DNA from: Dehalococcoidia bacterium | Lineage (GTDB): Bacteria; Chloroflexota; Dehalococcoidia; GIF9; AB-539-J10 | DNA length: 64,000 nucleotides | Assembly (NCBI GenBank): GCA_023229725.1 | Contig: JALNYR010000001.1 | Span: 1 to 64,000 of the forward strand | Direction: 5' to 3' | Part shown: piece by piece, positions 31,318 to 39,600 of the stretch | Position numbering within the stretch: the first letter of the stretch is position 1 | How the letters are laid out: each line of letters begins with the position of its first letter | Program-made: the position numbers and the translations under genes | Notes under the pieces: generated by a model | What the model saw: the letters and a program-made list of their open reading frames with translations, nothing else | Told to the model about the DNA's origin: nothing | Databases searched by the model: none

Positions 31318-32144
31318 GCTGGCGAACGTGGCTGCGGCAGACCGCCATCCGGCTCGGAATCGCCGAGCAGGGCTCGATCGCCGTCGAGGACGGGCTCGAC
31401 TACCTCGCGATGCTCGAGGAGCGGGCGAACGCGCTCCGCGTCGGCCTCCTCGAGACGGCCACGACGAGGCACCTCTACGTCGAGGAGGCGACCGCCTACG
31501 ACGTCGCCCGCGGCAACCTGCTCGCGACGACCAAGGCGATGCACTCGGAGCTCCTCGCGATGGGCGTGCCCGGCCAGCAGCTCCCGCGCGTCGTCATGCT
31601 CGGCCCGCTGCCCGCCGCCGTCCTCCAGGGCGTCACGCTCGCCCCGTCAGGCGCGATCTCGCCGGCCGCAGGCGGCGCGCTCGGCGCCATTCGAGTCGGG
31701 CCGCGCGGCGTGCCCGCGCACGTCTTCGACGCGGGCCCAGACACGGTCGGCGTGCTCAAGGGCCTCACCATCGGCGTCGCGGTCCAGTACGGGCTCGTGG
31801 TCATCGGCATCCTCGCCGCCGGCGCTGTGCTCACCTACTACCTGACGCGGCTCTTCAGCCCGGAGATTGCGCTCCAGCAGGCGGTCACGGACCACGACCT
31901 GGGCGTCGCGGAGAACCTCCGCGACGTGCTCACCGAGTACGAACGAACGCGGCAGGCCGCGCTCGAGTCGGGCGTCGACCCGAACACGCTGCCGCCTCCG
32001 GACGTGAGCGGCTTCGCGACGCTCGCCACAGGAAATCCGCTCGCGGCAGGGCTCTCGAGCGTGAAGGGCCTCGCCATAGTGGCCTTCGCGATCGGCGCGC
32101 TTTTCGTAGGGTACAAGATCTACAAGGACAGAAGGGAAGGTTGA
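31314..32144 (+). CDS. Putative virion membrane protein, 276 aa
   Basis: GTG 31314 overlaps the preceding stop (GTGA); the longer frame is rejected. The N-terminal third is helical (LDYLAMLEERANALRVGLLE). Membrane segments lie near residue 150-182 (LTIGVAVQYGLVVIGILAAG then AVLTYYLTRLF) and at the C-terminus (LAIVAFAIGALFVGYKIYKD). Between them is a soluble helical stretch. Its place between the jelly-roll-like genes and the basic Cys-rich genes supports a virion membrane role. Confidence 0.55.
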   Translation: MSWRTWLRQTAIRLGIAEQGSIAVEDGLDYLAMLEERANALRVGLLETATTRHLYVEEATAYDVARGNLLATTKAMHSELLAMGVPGQQLPRVVMLGPLPAAVLQGVTLAPSGAISPAAGGALGAIRVGPRGVPAHVFDAGPDTVGVLKGLTIGVAVQYGLVVIGILAAGAVLTYYLTRLFSPEIALQQAVTDHDLGVAENLRDVLTEYERTRQAALESGVDPNTLPPPDVSGFATLATGNPLAAGLSSVKGLAIVAFAIGALFVGYKIYKDRREG

Positions 32145-32146
32145 TC

Positions 32147-32374
32147 ATGGCACGGAGAAAAGGTGGCAAGTGGGCAGGCAAGCGGCGGTACTGCGTGAGC
32201 GCGGGAGCGCCGGGCTTCGGGCAGCGGATCATGGCGTGCTTCTACAAGAAGTCGAACGCCACGAAGAAGTGCAAGGCGCTCCGCGCCTCCGGCAACCGCT
32301 GCAAGGTCATCGGCAAGGCGAAGGGCTCGCACGCCGGCCTGAAGTGCTGCTCGTGGCGGAAGAAGTGCCGGTAG
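32147..32374 (+). CDS. Small basic Cys-rich protein, 75 aa
   Basis: ATG 32147 follows GGGAAGG. About a third of residues are Lys or Arg, with seven Cys (RRYCVSAG, MACFYKK, KKCKALR, NRCKVIG, LKCCSWRKKC). It is a likely DNA-binding or packaging protein, of the same kind as the two related small proteins at 28006 and 32400, though its Cys spacing differs. Virion location is inferred from context. Confidence 0.6.
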   Translation: MARRKGGKWAGKRRYCVSAGAPGFGQRIMACFYKKSNATKKCKALRASGNRCKVIGKAKGSHAGLKCCSWRKKCR

Positions 32375-32399
32375 CCGTCTGCGGCTGAAGGAGAACATC

Positions 32400-32573
32400 A
32401 TGTCCAAGCGAAAAAGCACGCGCTGCAAGTACGCTGGTGTGACCGCGGCCGGAAAACCCTACTGCATGAAGCTCGGCCCGCGTGGCAGTGGCAAGACTGG
32501 GATGCGCTTCTGTAAGTGCCCCAAGTCGGTAGGCAGGCTCATGTCGCGCGACCCCTACGCCGGCTGGAAGTAG
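32400..32573 (+). CDS. Small basic Cys-rich protein, 57 aa (relative of 28006-28155)
   Basis: ATG 32400 follows AAGGAGAACATC. It begins MSKRKSTRCKYAGVTAAGKP and contains YCMK and FCKCPKSVGR. The order KSTRCK, G-V, CM, FCKCP is shared with the 49-aa protein at 28006. High basic charge plus four Cys suggests a nucleic-acid-binding virion component. The two flanking basic proteins strengthen the coding call for this short frame. Confidence 0.6.
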   Translation: MSKRKSTRCKYAGVTAAGKPYCMKLGPRGSGKTGMRFCKCPKSVGRLMSRDPYAGWK

Positions 32574-32599
32574 ACACTTCCACCTCGCTGCGCTACGAT
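32571..32599 (+). promoter_or_regulatory. Candidate promoter (TAGACA-N17-TACGAT)
   Basis: TAGACA (32571-32576, overlapping the preceding stop) and TACGAT (32594-32599) are 17 bases apart and end seven bases before ATG 32606, which lacks a clear ribosome site. The -10 shares the TAC..T form of the other candidate promoters. Confidence 0.35.
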
Positions 32600-32605
32600 C
32601 CTCCC

Positions 32606-32812
32606 ATGGCAGTCCGCTACACGAAGCGCACGGCGCCGCGGAAGGGTGGCATCCTCGGGAACCTCCTCGGGCTCGTAGGAGACCTCGCTCTCTCCGCAGG
32701 CCAGAACGTCAAGCAAGCCGCATCGGCAGCCTCGGCCGGCCAGGTCACGCACAAGCCCTGCAACGCCTGCACGGCGCCCGCGGCGCCCCCGTCGAACGGC
32801 GGCGCCGCGTGA
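32606..32812 (+). CDS. Small protein with basic N-terminus and CNAC pair, 68 aa
   Basis: ATG 32606. Basic start (MAVRYTKRTAPRKGG), then an amphipathic or membrane helix (ILGNLLGLVGDLALSAG), an Ala-rich helix, and HKPCNACTAP near the end. Possibly membrane-associated and metal-binding. Coupled to the next gene by GTGA. No family recognised. Confidence 0.5.
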   Translation: MAVRYTKRTAPRKGGILGNLLGLVGDLALSAGQNVKQAASAASAGQVTHKPCNACTAPAAPPSNGGAA

Positions 32813-33054
32813 GCCAGAACCCAGGGCCGGCGCAGCCGAACGAGCGGCGTGTCGAGGGCCGGTGCATGGCCTGTGGCTTCGAGGGCGATGTCATCGAGCG
32901 CACCATCGGCGCTGGGTTGAAGATCACGATGTGCGACCGCTGCTCGTTCGCCGGCCAGCAGGCGCTCGCGCTCGCGCAGACAGTGCGCCCGTTCGTCCCC
33001 ATCGCGCAGAAGTTCCTCGGTGGTCTGCTGAACGCCATCGTGCCGCGCCGGTAA
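32809..33054 (+). CDS. Zinc-ribbon protein, 81 aa
   Basis: GTG 32809 overlaps the preceding stop. It has GRCMACGFEGDVIERTIG and MCDRCSFAGQQ, a two-knuckle zinc ribbon, then a helical, hydrophobic end (VPIAQKFLGGLLNAIVPRR) that may touch a membrane. It closes the virion block before the glycosyltransferases. Function unknown. Confidence 0.6.
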   Translation: MSQNPGPAQPNERRVEGRCMACGFEGDVIERTIGAGLKITMCDRCSFAGQQALALAQTVRPFVPIAQKFLGGLLNAIVPRR

Positions 33055-33104
33055 TCGAGCGCCAGCACTGGCGGTTATACGTTTGCATGTGGTAGCCTCA
33101 CCAC

Positions 33105-35534
33105 ATGAAGCACATCCCGACCATCTCGCTCGTCATGATCCACAGGCGCGCTGGAGACCGCCTTCTCGAAGCGGTGGGCTCCGCGCTCGACCACGTGGAC
33201 GAGGTCGTGCTCGTCGACACTGGGCCGAACGATGACGACGACGCCGCGAAGGCAGCGCGAAAGTACATCGCGCAGTCCATCGAGCCCGAGTGCGCAGCGC
33301 GCGGCATTAACTTCAAGCAGGTAAATTACCGCGGCCCCGAGTTCCTGCACGACGGCCGGCGCTACACGGCCGACTTCTCCGCAGCGCGGAACTTCGCGCA
33401 CGGCCTCGCGACGAAGGAGTGGGAGTTCTTCCTCGACGCTGACGACATCCTGCAGTGGGACGGCGATTGGAACCTCCGCAAGCTCATCTCCGAGGTCCAC
33501 GCGAAGCACCTGGGCGTCGGCGAGATTTCGATGCCCTACGCCTACCAGCCGGGGCTCGAGCAGGATCGAGTGCGCCTGTGGAAAAGGTCGCTCGGCTGGG
33601 AGTGGCGCGGCGCGCTCCACGAGGAGCGGCACCCGCTCGCGCCGGGCCGGTTCACCCGGTGCCAGCTCACGTCGGACGAGGGCTTCTTCGTCGAGCACCG
33701 CGGTGATGGCAAGGCGAGCCACGCGCGGAACGCCGCGCTCCTCAAGCACCTGTGGGACACGGGCCGTTACGACGAGTTCACGCCGCAGATGGTCTGCGCG
33801 TTCTTTGCGCAGATGCTCGACTACAAATACCTGTATATCCTCGACCTGGAAATGCCCGAGGATGCGAGCCGTGACGCGCTCGCGCTCTTCCACGCGCTTC
33901 GCGCCGAGGCCTGCCGCCGGCTCGGACGCGAGAACGACATGCTCGCCGAGCTGGGCGCCGCGGTCGCGCTCGCGCCGGACGACCGCGCCCACTGGGCCGA
34001 GCTGGGGCTCGAGTGGGCCAGCTCCGGTCGGGACAACGCCAAGCCCTCGGCCGCGCTCGCGCTCAAGCATGCCTTTCTCGTTCTCCCCGAGACGTGGCGC
34101 TACCTCGCGCCGACTGGTTGGTTCGAGGGCGAGGCGCGGGAGAAGGCCGCGCGGTTCCTCGCCGACGTCGAGGAGTACGGCGTTGCCAGCCACATTGCCG
34201 CTGGCAACGACGCCGTCTGGCGAAAGGTGAGCGACGAGATCAAGGCACAGGAGCATCGCGTCCTGCGACGAGGGCGCAAAATGGTTGGGACGCCGGTGCG
34301 CCGCTTCGACCGCATCGACTTCCTCGTTTCGAGCCCAGTAGAGGGCTGGGGCCCACTCTCCGACAAGGTCGTCGGCGGCTCCGAGCTCGCGGTTCTCGAG
34401 GTTGCGCCACGGCTCGCGCGGCTTGGCATCGAGACGCACGTCTGGGCGCTAGGCCTGGGCACCGACGACGTGGGCGCGAAGGAACACGCGATGGGTGGGG
34501 GCGTTGTTCTCGGTGCTGCGACGTGGCATGACCTCGCCGACTTCGACCCCTCGACGCCAACGGGCGCCGTCGTCGTGTGGCGAGACGCGCGCCGCATCCC
34601 CGGCTGCCGGGGCTTCGGGCATCCCGTCTGGCTCTGGGCGCACGACATCCCCGAGGTCTTCGGCGCCGAGGGCCTCCACGCCGCCGACAAGGTCTTCGCG
34701 CTCTCGAAGCATCATCTGCGCCGCTTCGCCGAGCTCGGCGTGGACGAGGAGAAGCTCGTTCTCTCGCAGAACGGGCTCGACCCAGGTGACGTGCAGGAGG
34801 CGTGGGACGCCGTGGTCAAGAACGGCGTTCGCGACCCGCACCGAGCCGTTTACTGCTCCTCGGCGAACCGTGGGCTCATGTTGCTTCTCGACGCCTGGCC
34901 GGCCATTCGACAGCAAGTGCCCGACGCGACGCTCGACGTCTGTTACGGGCTTGAGATGTTCCGGCGCCGCGACACGCCTCCGCGGCTCCGTGGCTTTGCA
35001 GACTGGGTCGAGCAGCGCTGTGCCACGCTCGAGCCCCAGGGCGTCATCTTCCGCGGCGCGACGCCACACGCAGACCTGTTGCGCATCCTCGGCTCCTCTG
35101 GCGTCTGGGCCTACCCTTGCGTCTTCGAGGAGATCTTCTGCATCGCCGCCATCGAGGCGCAGGCGATGGGCTGCTGGCCGGTCACGATCACGTCGGCCGC
35201 GCTCGCGGAAACGGTACACGGGGGATCCCTCTTGCCGCTGCGACAGCTTCAGGACGAGTGCGACCTTTCCCCTGAGGAACGCGCACTCGGTGAGGTCTGG
35301 ACGACCGTGCATCCCGCGAGCCGTGCCTACGTCGAAGCCGTCGCGAACGCGATGTTGAAACCTCCCTTCGTCGCAGACCGAGCCAACTTATCTGCTTCCA
35401 TGCTCTCCATCTACGATTGGGCTCACGTGGCCGCGCATTTCGCGCGAGCCCTTGAGATGGAGAAAAACAATGACGGCTCAAGCCAAGACCTCGCTCGGAC
35501 CGCTCGTCTGCGTCGTGACCAACTGCTGCCTTGA
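33105..35534 (+). CDS. Bifunctional glycosyltransferase GT2-TPR-GT4, 809 aa
   Basis: ATG 33105. Residues 1-180 are a GT-A (GT2-type) domain: ISLVMIHRRAGDRLLEAV, VVLVDTGPNDD and WEFFLDADDILQW. Residues about 200-330 are TPR-like helices. Residues about 405-790 are a GT-B (GT4-type) domain: GGSELAVLEVAPRLARLGIE, WAHDIPEVF, LSQNGLD, then WAYPCVFEEIFCIAAIEAQA with the E-x7-E donor-site pattern. Intact DxD and ExxxxxxxE suggest two active transferases. It probably glycosylates virion or host-surface structures. It is paralogous to the 1307-aa enzyme at 36626. Confidence 0.85.
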   Translation: MKHIPTISLVMIHRRAGDRLLEAVGSALDHVDEVVLVDTGPNDDDDAAKAARKYIAQSIEPECAARGINFKQVNYRGPEFLHDGRRYTADFSAARNFAHGLATKEWEFFLDADDILQWDGDWNLRKLISEVHAKHLGVGEISMPYAYQPGLEQDRVRLWKRSLGWEWRGALHEERHPLAPGRFTRCQLTSDEGFFVEHRGDGKASHARNAALLKHLWDTGRYDEFTPQMVCAFFAQMLDYKYLYILDLEMPEDASRDALALFHALRAEACRRLGRENDMLAELGAAVALAPDDRAHWAELGLEWASSGRDNAKPSAALALKHAFLVLPETWRYLAPTGWFEGEAREKAARFLADVEEYGVASHIAAGNDAVWRKVSDEIKAQEHRVLRRGRKMVGTPVRRFDRIDFLVSSPVEGWGPLSDKVVGGSELAVLEVAPRLARLGIETHVWALGLGTDDVGAKEHAMGGGVVLGAATWHDLADFDPSTPTGAVVVWRDARRIPGCRGFGHPVWLWAHDIPEVFGAEGLHAADKVFALSKHHLRRFAELGVDEEKLVLSQNGLDPGDVQEAWDAVVKNGVRDPHRAVYCSSANRGLMLLLDAWPAIRQQVPDATLDVCYGLEMFRRRDTPPRLRGFADWVEQRCATLEPQGVIFRGATPHADLLRILGSSGVWAYPCVFEEIFCIAAIEAQAMGCWPVTITSAALAETVHGGSLLPLRQLQDECDLSPEERALGEVWTTVHPASRAYVEAVANAMLKPPFVADRANLSASMLSIYDWAHVAAHFARALEMEKNNDGSSQDLARTARLRRDQLLP

Positions 35535-35745
35535 GGCGACCAGCATCGTCGGTGTCGCCCATGGCCTCTCGACCACTCCCGACATCATGGCCGTCCACAA
35601 GTACGTGTGGGCCGCGAACGTGACGCTCGGCACGCCCGTGTCGGTGTACGCGGACTCGACCACGCTCTACTTCAGCAACGCGAAGGGCGACAAGGCCGTG
35701 CTCGTGGACGGCTGGGCCCAGGTGGTCCACACCCTCGTCCGGTAA
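35470..35745 (+). CDS. Small beta-rich structural-like protein, 91 aa
   Basis: ATG 35470 lies within the end of the glycosyltransferase gene. The product starts MTAQAKTSLGPLVCVVTNCC, followed by SIVGVAHGLSTTPDIMAVHK and beta strands (TLGTPVSVYADSTTLYFSNA). The 'VxHGLxxxPxxv' phrase is typical of small beta-sandwich phage proteins linked to fibres or particle surface. The terminator-like hairpin follows. Coding confidence is moderate. Confidence 0.55.
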   Translation: MTAQAKTSLGPLVCVVTNCCLEATSIVGVAHGLSTTPDIMAVHKYVWAANVTLGTPVSVYADSTTLYFSNAKGDKAVLVDGWAQVVHTLVR

Positions 35746-35768
35746 CCGACTGCTCGCGGTCGGTTCAG

Positions 35769-35812
35769 ACGGCCCGTTTCAGGCATAGAACCTCCTGCCT
35801 GGAGCGGGCCGT
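35769..35812 (+). terminator. Two-part hairpin, probable terminator, rightward
   Basis: ACGGCCCG (35769-35776) pairs with CGGGCCGT (35805-35812), and inside it CAGGCA pairs with TGCCTG. A short TTT precedes CATATG. It lies 24 bases after the stop of the 91-aa gene and ahead of a candidate promoter, so it likely ends the preceding transcript. Confidence 0.55.
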
Positions 35813-35829
35813 TTCATATGCAACTCCAG

Positions 35830-35858
35830 TTGCATTCCGCGCATGACCCGACTACGCT
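35830..35858 (+). promoter_or_regulatory. Candidate promoter (TTGCAT-N17-TACGCT)
   Basis: TTGCAT (35830-35835) and TACGCT (35853-35858) are 17 bases apart, immediately after the hairpin at 35769-35812 and just before ATG 35865, which lacks a ribosome site. Terminator and promoter together mark a transcription-unit boundary. Confidence 0.4.
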
Positions 35859-35864
35859 CGGGCC

Positions 35865-36629
35865 ATGTCGAACCTCTTGTCGATCTACTGCTTCTACAAG
35901 AACGAGCTGGAGTCGTTCGGCGTCACGGTGCCGACCTGGCTCCCCTTCTTAGAGGGCGGCGGTGAGCTGGTCCTCGTCGACACGGGCTCGAGCGACCGCT
36001 CGCGGGAGTGGGCCGGCGCGCTCGCCGCATCGCCGCAGGTAGCTGCTGCGGGCATCTCGGTGAAGTCGATGGGAGCGCCCTGGCCCGACCCGATGAACTG
36101 GGCCGCCATCACGCAGCAGACGATGGACCTCTGCTCGAGGCCCTGGCGGCTGCGGCTCGACGCCGACGAGAAGCTCGAGGGCGATCCCAAGGCGCTCGCG
36201 AGCGTCTTGCGGAACCTCGAGCAGCTCGCGGTCGACCAGGGCCACAGCGCGCGAGACGGGCTCCTCATGCCCGGCACGTGTCCCGTCGCGCTCTCGGGGC
36301 TCTGTGTCTTCCTCCACGAGCCTGAGACTGGGGTCGAGCAGTACCGCTCGAGGCTCCATCGCGCCGGCTGGACGTGGAAGTACCGCATCGACCCGGTGCC
36401 AGTGCCGCCGCCCGGAGAGGAAGGCGGCGTCTTCATGCTGCTCCAGAACTGGATCTGCCGCGTCATCCACACGCGGGCCTCCATCCGGCCTGACGCGCTC
36501 GCCCGGGCCGAGGGCGTGCTCGAGCTGGCCGAGCAGCTCGACGGGCCCCTCGACGGGCCGGCGCAGGTCCACTACCAGAACGCCATCGATCGCGCTCGAA
36601 TCTACGGGAAGAAGGAAGGTGAGATATGA
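35865..36629 (+). CDS. GT2-type glycosyltransferase, 254 aa
   Basis: ATG 35865. It carries LSIYCFYKNELESFGVTVP, the nucleotide-binding ELVLVDTGSSDRS and the metal-site strand WRLRLDADEKLEG, the order of a GT-A fold family 2 enzyme. It is short, so it is probably a single catalytic domain with a small C-terminal helical part. It overlaps the next gene by ATGA, so it likely works with the large multi-domain transferase on the same glycan. The acceptor is unknown. Confidence 0.8.
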   Translation: MSNLLSIYCFYKNELESFGVTVPTWLPFLEGGGELVLVDTGSSDRSREWAGALAASPQVAAAGISVKSMGAPWPDPMNWAAITQQTMDLCSRPWRLRLDADEKLEGDPKALASVLRNLEQLAVDQGHSARDGLLMPGTCPVALSGLCVFLHEPETGVEQYRSRLHRAGWTWKYRIDPVPVPPPGEEGGVFMLLQNWICRVIHTRASIRPDALARAEGVLELAEQLDGPLDGPAQVHYQNAIDRARIYGKKEGEI

Positions 36630-39600
36630 GGTTCGTCACGTTGGTCGAGTGCGACCAGGATATTGCCGCGCTGCTCGAGACGGCGAAGTCGTCGTGGGAC
36701 AGGTTCGGCGAGGTGCTCAACGTCTTCCGCGACGACGAGGGAAAGCTCGCCGAACGGCTGAACGCGAGGGTCGCGCACATCGAGGGCCCGGCCTGGGTCG
36801 CGCTCGCCGAGCTGAACGAGGAGTTCGCGGGCGACGGCGAGAACGTGAAGGAGGAGCTCGGCTTCTACGTCGAGCGGCTCTACCGGGAGAACGTGCAGCT
36901 CACCGCGGCGGCGTCGTGGGTCGGGCAGGACTACGCGACCGCGAAGGCGTACCGGCCCAAGATCTGGTTCGTGCCCGAGGGCTCGACCTTCGGCGCCGAG
37001 TGGGAGTTCCGCTTCGAGGTCGACGTGGTCGTCACCTCGCGCCGGCCCACGGCCGACAACGCGATGTTCTCGGTGACGAAAGAGAACTTCGCCATCTCTC
37101 GAAGGACTTCGATTCGGAGCATCGGTGAAGTCGACCGGCGGCAGGCGATCGTGGCCGCGCTCGGACACGAGCTCACCTGCGCCGAAGAGCAGCACTACCA
37201 GGCCGCGCTCGTGCCGCCGTGGAGCCCGCTCCTCTCCCTCTGCGTCATCGCCCGCGGGGTCGACGAGGCCCTGCTGCGGATGCTCGAGAGCGTCCGTGGC
37301 CACGTCTCCGAGGTCTGCATCCTCTTCACGACCTTCGAGGACCCCGGTGTTGATCTCAGCACGGCAGATGGTTGCTTGCACGACACCGTGGACGTGCCGT
37401 TGCGGATCGACTGCTGGCACGACCCGCACTCCTTCCAGCAATCCGACGGCACGTGGTGCATCGCGAACTTCGACTGGGCTCGACAGCAGTGCTTCGGGCT
37501 CGCCTCTGGGATGTTCCGCATGTTCCTCGACGCCGACGACACGCTCGAATGGACTGGAGCACCGCCCGCGCCGCCGCTTTGGGACATCGTCGCGAAGAAC
37601 TTCCTCGCAGGAGCCAAGCGCGCGTACAGCTCGCGCTCGGTCGCGCTGCCCTACTTCTACGTGGGCAGCGAGCTGAAGGACGCGGCGGTGCCCGGCATCG
37701 CCCAGCCGCGGAGCTGCATCTTCCTGTGGGGGGAGGACGGTCACCCGCTCTGGCGTTGGCACAGGCCGCTTCACGAGCGCGCGGTGCCGACCGAGTGGAA
37801 CGTCGTCTCACGGCACGACAGCGTCGAGCTCCCCGGCGAGATCTTCATCATCCGCCACCACGGCGACGCCGACGTCGGCTCGCACCAGGAGCGGAACCGC
37901 TACATCGCTGAGTGGGCGCTCGAGTATCGCCCCGACCTCTCCGACATGGACCGCGCCGCGCTCGAGTTCGTCCTCGCGACCATCGCGCTCCGGGAGGATG
38001 GGATCGCGGCCGCGGCGCCGCGCTTCGAGCGCGCGATGGAGCTCGGGCAGGGTGACAGCTACGGCCTCGTCGCCGCCATCGACTACGCGACCGCGCTCAT
38101 CGCGGCGCACCGCCCGAAGGACGCGCTCGAGATCGTCATGCCGCGGCTCGACCTCTTCCCGACCGATCAGGGGCTCATGCTCGTCGCGGCGCGAGCGTAC
38201 CGCAAGATGCAGCAGCCAGGCCTCGCGCTCAAGTGGTATTGGAAGGCGCTCGCCGAGAAGCCCGAGACGCCGGCCGGCCAGTCGTATCGCTGCCTCGTCG
38301 CTGACGTCGAGTACGCGGCCAGGCTCGAGGCGGTGGACGCCGCGGTGGAGGTGCGGCAGCTCGACGCCGCCGTCACCATCTTGGAGAAGGCGCCGGCGTC
38401 GATCAAGAAGCGCCCGGAGGTCGAGCGGGCCGTGACGAACGTGCGTCGGCTCGCGGGCGACAACATCGCGGCCACCTCCGTGCTCGCGCTCGTCCACTAT
38501 CTCCTCTCGCTCGACTGCGTCGACCTCGCCGCGCAGGTGGTCGATTCGCTCACGCCGCAGCTCCTCGAGCTCGAGCCGGTAGTTCGGGCCCGTCGCGCCG
38601 TCGAGCGCCGCTCGCGCCACCTGCGCGACGACGGCGCATACCTCGCGACCTATGACATCCTCAACGAAGCCGACCTCGTCGTGAAGGCGAAGCGACATCA
38701 GGGCTTCCTCCTCGAGCGCATCATCGCCGCGGGGCCCGTCGAGTTCTGGGATGTCGGCTGCAACACCGCTTGGCTCACGATCGCCGTCGCCCAGGCGCTC
38801 CCGAAGTGCCACTGCGTCGGCATTGACATCTCGACAGCGCGGGTCGAGGAGGCGCAGCGTCGCGCCAAGCTCGCGGGCGTCGAGAACGTCGAGTTCTTCG
38901 TGGACGGCGCGGTACCGGAGCGCCCTGATACGTGCAGCAAGATCTTCGTCGACACGTTCGGACCTCGGCTCGTCCTCATCTCCGAGGTGCTCGAGCACCT
39001 GATCTCCCCAATCGACGTGCTCAACTTCTGGCAGTACGAAGGCGGCGCGGACCGCATCATGATCACGGTCCCCGACGTCGAGGCCTACTACAACCTCTGG
39101 TGGTGGGCGCGGCAGTTGAACGAGCCGCTCTCGCACTCGCAGCGACTGGGCTCCGAGGGCGCCGAGCACGTCCGCTGCTACGACGCGCACCGCATCGTCG
39201 CCGAGTTGCGGGAAGCCGGCTTCGAGCCCGAGCGCGTCGAGCGTGTGGACATCTCGCAGAACCTCGTGGGCGAGGGCGAGCCGGACCAGAGCCTGCTCTT
39301 CGTGGACGCGGTTCGCGGCGCGAGCATGGAGGCCATGGCCGCGCTGCATCCATTCGGCCGCATCGACATCTTCTGCGAGGGCTACGTGCCTTGGGGCCCG
39401 CGCGCCCATCTTGAGGGCTCGGGCGCCACCTCGCGCATGGTCGGCGGCTCGGAGCAGGCCGTCATTCACCTCGCTCCGGAGCTGGCGGCGCGCGGCTACG
39501 AGGTCCACGTCTACGCCGCGCCGATGGAGCGCCGCGGCTTCGAGCGCGGCGTCTGGTGGCATCACCTCGGAGAGTTCGTGCCGTCCGAGCCGCGCGACCT

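Noticed and set aside
33070..33098. Sigma54-type promoter (TGGCGG...TTTGCA) before the 809-aa glycosyltransferase
   Set aside because: Spacing between the GG and GC elements is about three bases too long for sigma54.
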